NCBI GenBank assembly: GCA_017396925.1
Contig: JAFQKM010000237.1
Span: 1-5,451 of the forward strand
Length of the DNA stretch: 5,451 nt
DNA from: Clostridia bacterium
Lineage (GTDB): Bacteria; Bacillota; Clostridia; Oscillospirales; Butyricicoccaceae
Reading direction: 5' to 3'
Below are positions 5,216 through 5,451 of the stretch, piece by piece. The first letter of the stretch is position 1. Every line of letters starts with the position of its first letter. A program made the position numbers and the translations under genes. The notes under the pieces are model-generated. The model saw only the letters and a list, made by a program, of their open reading frames with translations, searched no databases and was not told the origin of the DNA.

Positions 5216-5244
5216 AGTTTATCACAGCACTGTGGATTTCGCAA
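5216..5244 (-). promoter_or_regulatory. Promoter of the fucosidase gene
   Basis: On the minus strand: TTGCGA (5244-5239), a 17-bp spacer, then TAAACT (5221-5216) preceded by TGA (extended -10). The predicted start near 5209 gives a leader of about 29 bases with a strong ribosome site. The spacer contains a palindrome (5223-5234). Confidence 0.65.
5223..5234. promoter_or_regulatory. Candidate operator CACAG-CA-CTGTG in the fucosidase promoter
   Basis: A perfect 5+5 inverted repeat lies wholly within the -35/-10 spacer, where a bound repressor would block polymerase. The placement suggests sugar-responsive control; the regulator is unknown and the site is short. Confidence 0.4.
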
Positions 5245-5338
5245 GGGCGACAGACCCCCGCCAATTCCCTTTTACCCTTTGGACTGATTTAGGTAGGAAT
5301 CGAAATCTATTCGTCGATATGACGGAAAAAGGCATAGG

Positions 5339-5375
5339 AAAAGGCACCACAGGACTTTAACATCCCGTGGTGCCT
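5339..5375 (-). terminator. Rho-independent terminator for a minus-strand gene entering from the right
   Basis: On the minus strand, a 9-bp stem AGGCACCAC / GTGGTGCCT, extended inward by GGA/TCC after one mismatch, runs into TTTTCC. The T tract is short. The plus-strand side is followed only by TGATTCATTTT, so leftward termination is favoured. Confidence 0.75.
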
Positions 5376-5392
5376 GATTCATTTTAAACAGT

Positions 5393-5451
5393 TCAGTAAT
5401 GGAACTCTCTTCCGTAGATGCAAATGTGAATGATCGCAGAAATGTCCTCAA
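5393..5451 (-). CDS. Possible C-terminal end of an unidentified minus-strand gene (partial)
   Basis: The terminator at 5339-5375 implies a gene ending just to its right. One frame gives 18 residues ending GREFHY and a TGA at 5393-5395, eighteen bases before the hairpin. A second frame stops a few bases closer to the hairpin and the third stays open through it, so the frame is uncertain. The fragment is too short to identify. Confidence 0.3.
   Translation of the reverse strand, partial: EDISAIIHICIYGREFHY

Overview
The window looks like chromosome from a GC-rich, Gram-positive gut bacterium, most likely a clostridial Oscillospirales/Ruminococcaceae-type organism. This is inferred from C/G-ending codons, strong AGGAGG-type ribosome sites, AT-rich intergenic promoters of TTGACA/TATAAT type with extended -10 elements, hairpin-plus-T terminators, and the gene families present. 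The taxon is an inference; nothing in the window fixes a genus.

Layout, left to right. (1) Positions 1-1075, minus strand: the N-terminal 358 codons of a Lon-type AAA+ protein that runs off the left edge. It lacks the usual Lon N-terminal domain, and an in-frame stop just upstream shows this is not a mis-called start. (2) 1076-1251: a compact divergent promoter region. (3) 1252-2690, plus strand: a two-gene operon of paralogous class I glutamine-amidotransferase-like hydrolases (peptidase C26 / PuuD-like). The second has the nucleophilic Cys, while the first has Gly at that position. The operon ends in a clear terminator. (4) 2744-3514, plus strand: a single-gene unit, with its own promoter and terminator, for a membrane-anchored cyclophilin-type peptidyl-prolyl isomerase, probably starting at a TTG codon. 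(5) 3515-3837: about 320 bases without a convincing gene. It holds a 10-bp tandem duplication, a small hairpin, a 96-base strictly triplet-periodic pyrimidine-rich tract, and a near-consensus promoter pointing leftward toward the back of the cyclophilin gene. (6) 3838-5244, minus strand: a complete GH29 alpha-L-fucosidase unit with promoter, ribosome site, gene and terminator. (7) 5245-5451: intergenic sequence with a terminator for a minus-strand gene lying mostly beyond the right edge.

The genes are largely independent transcription units rather than one pathway: protein quality control (Lon-like), hydrolysis of gamma-glutamyl or amide substrates (C26 pair), folding of exported proteins (cyclophilin), and use of host or plant fucosylated glycans (GH29). 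I saw no phage, transposon, CRISPR, tRNA or rRNA feature. The observations most worth following are the pseudoenzyme-enzyme C26 pair, the short Lon with an altered pore loop, and the unexplained strong promoter plus triplet tract at 3570-3815.
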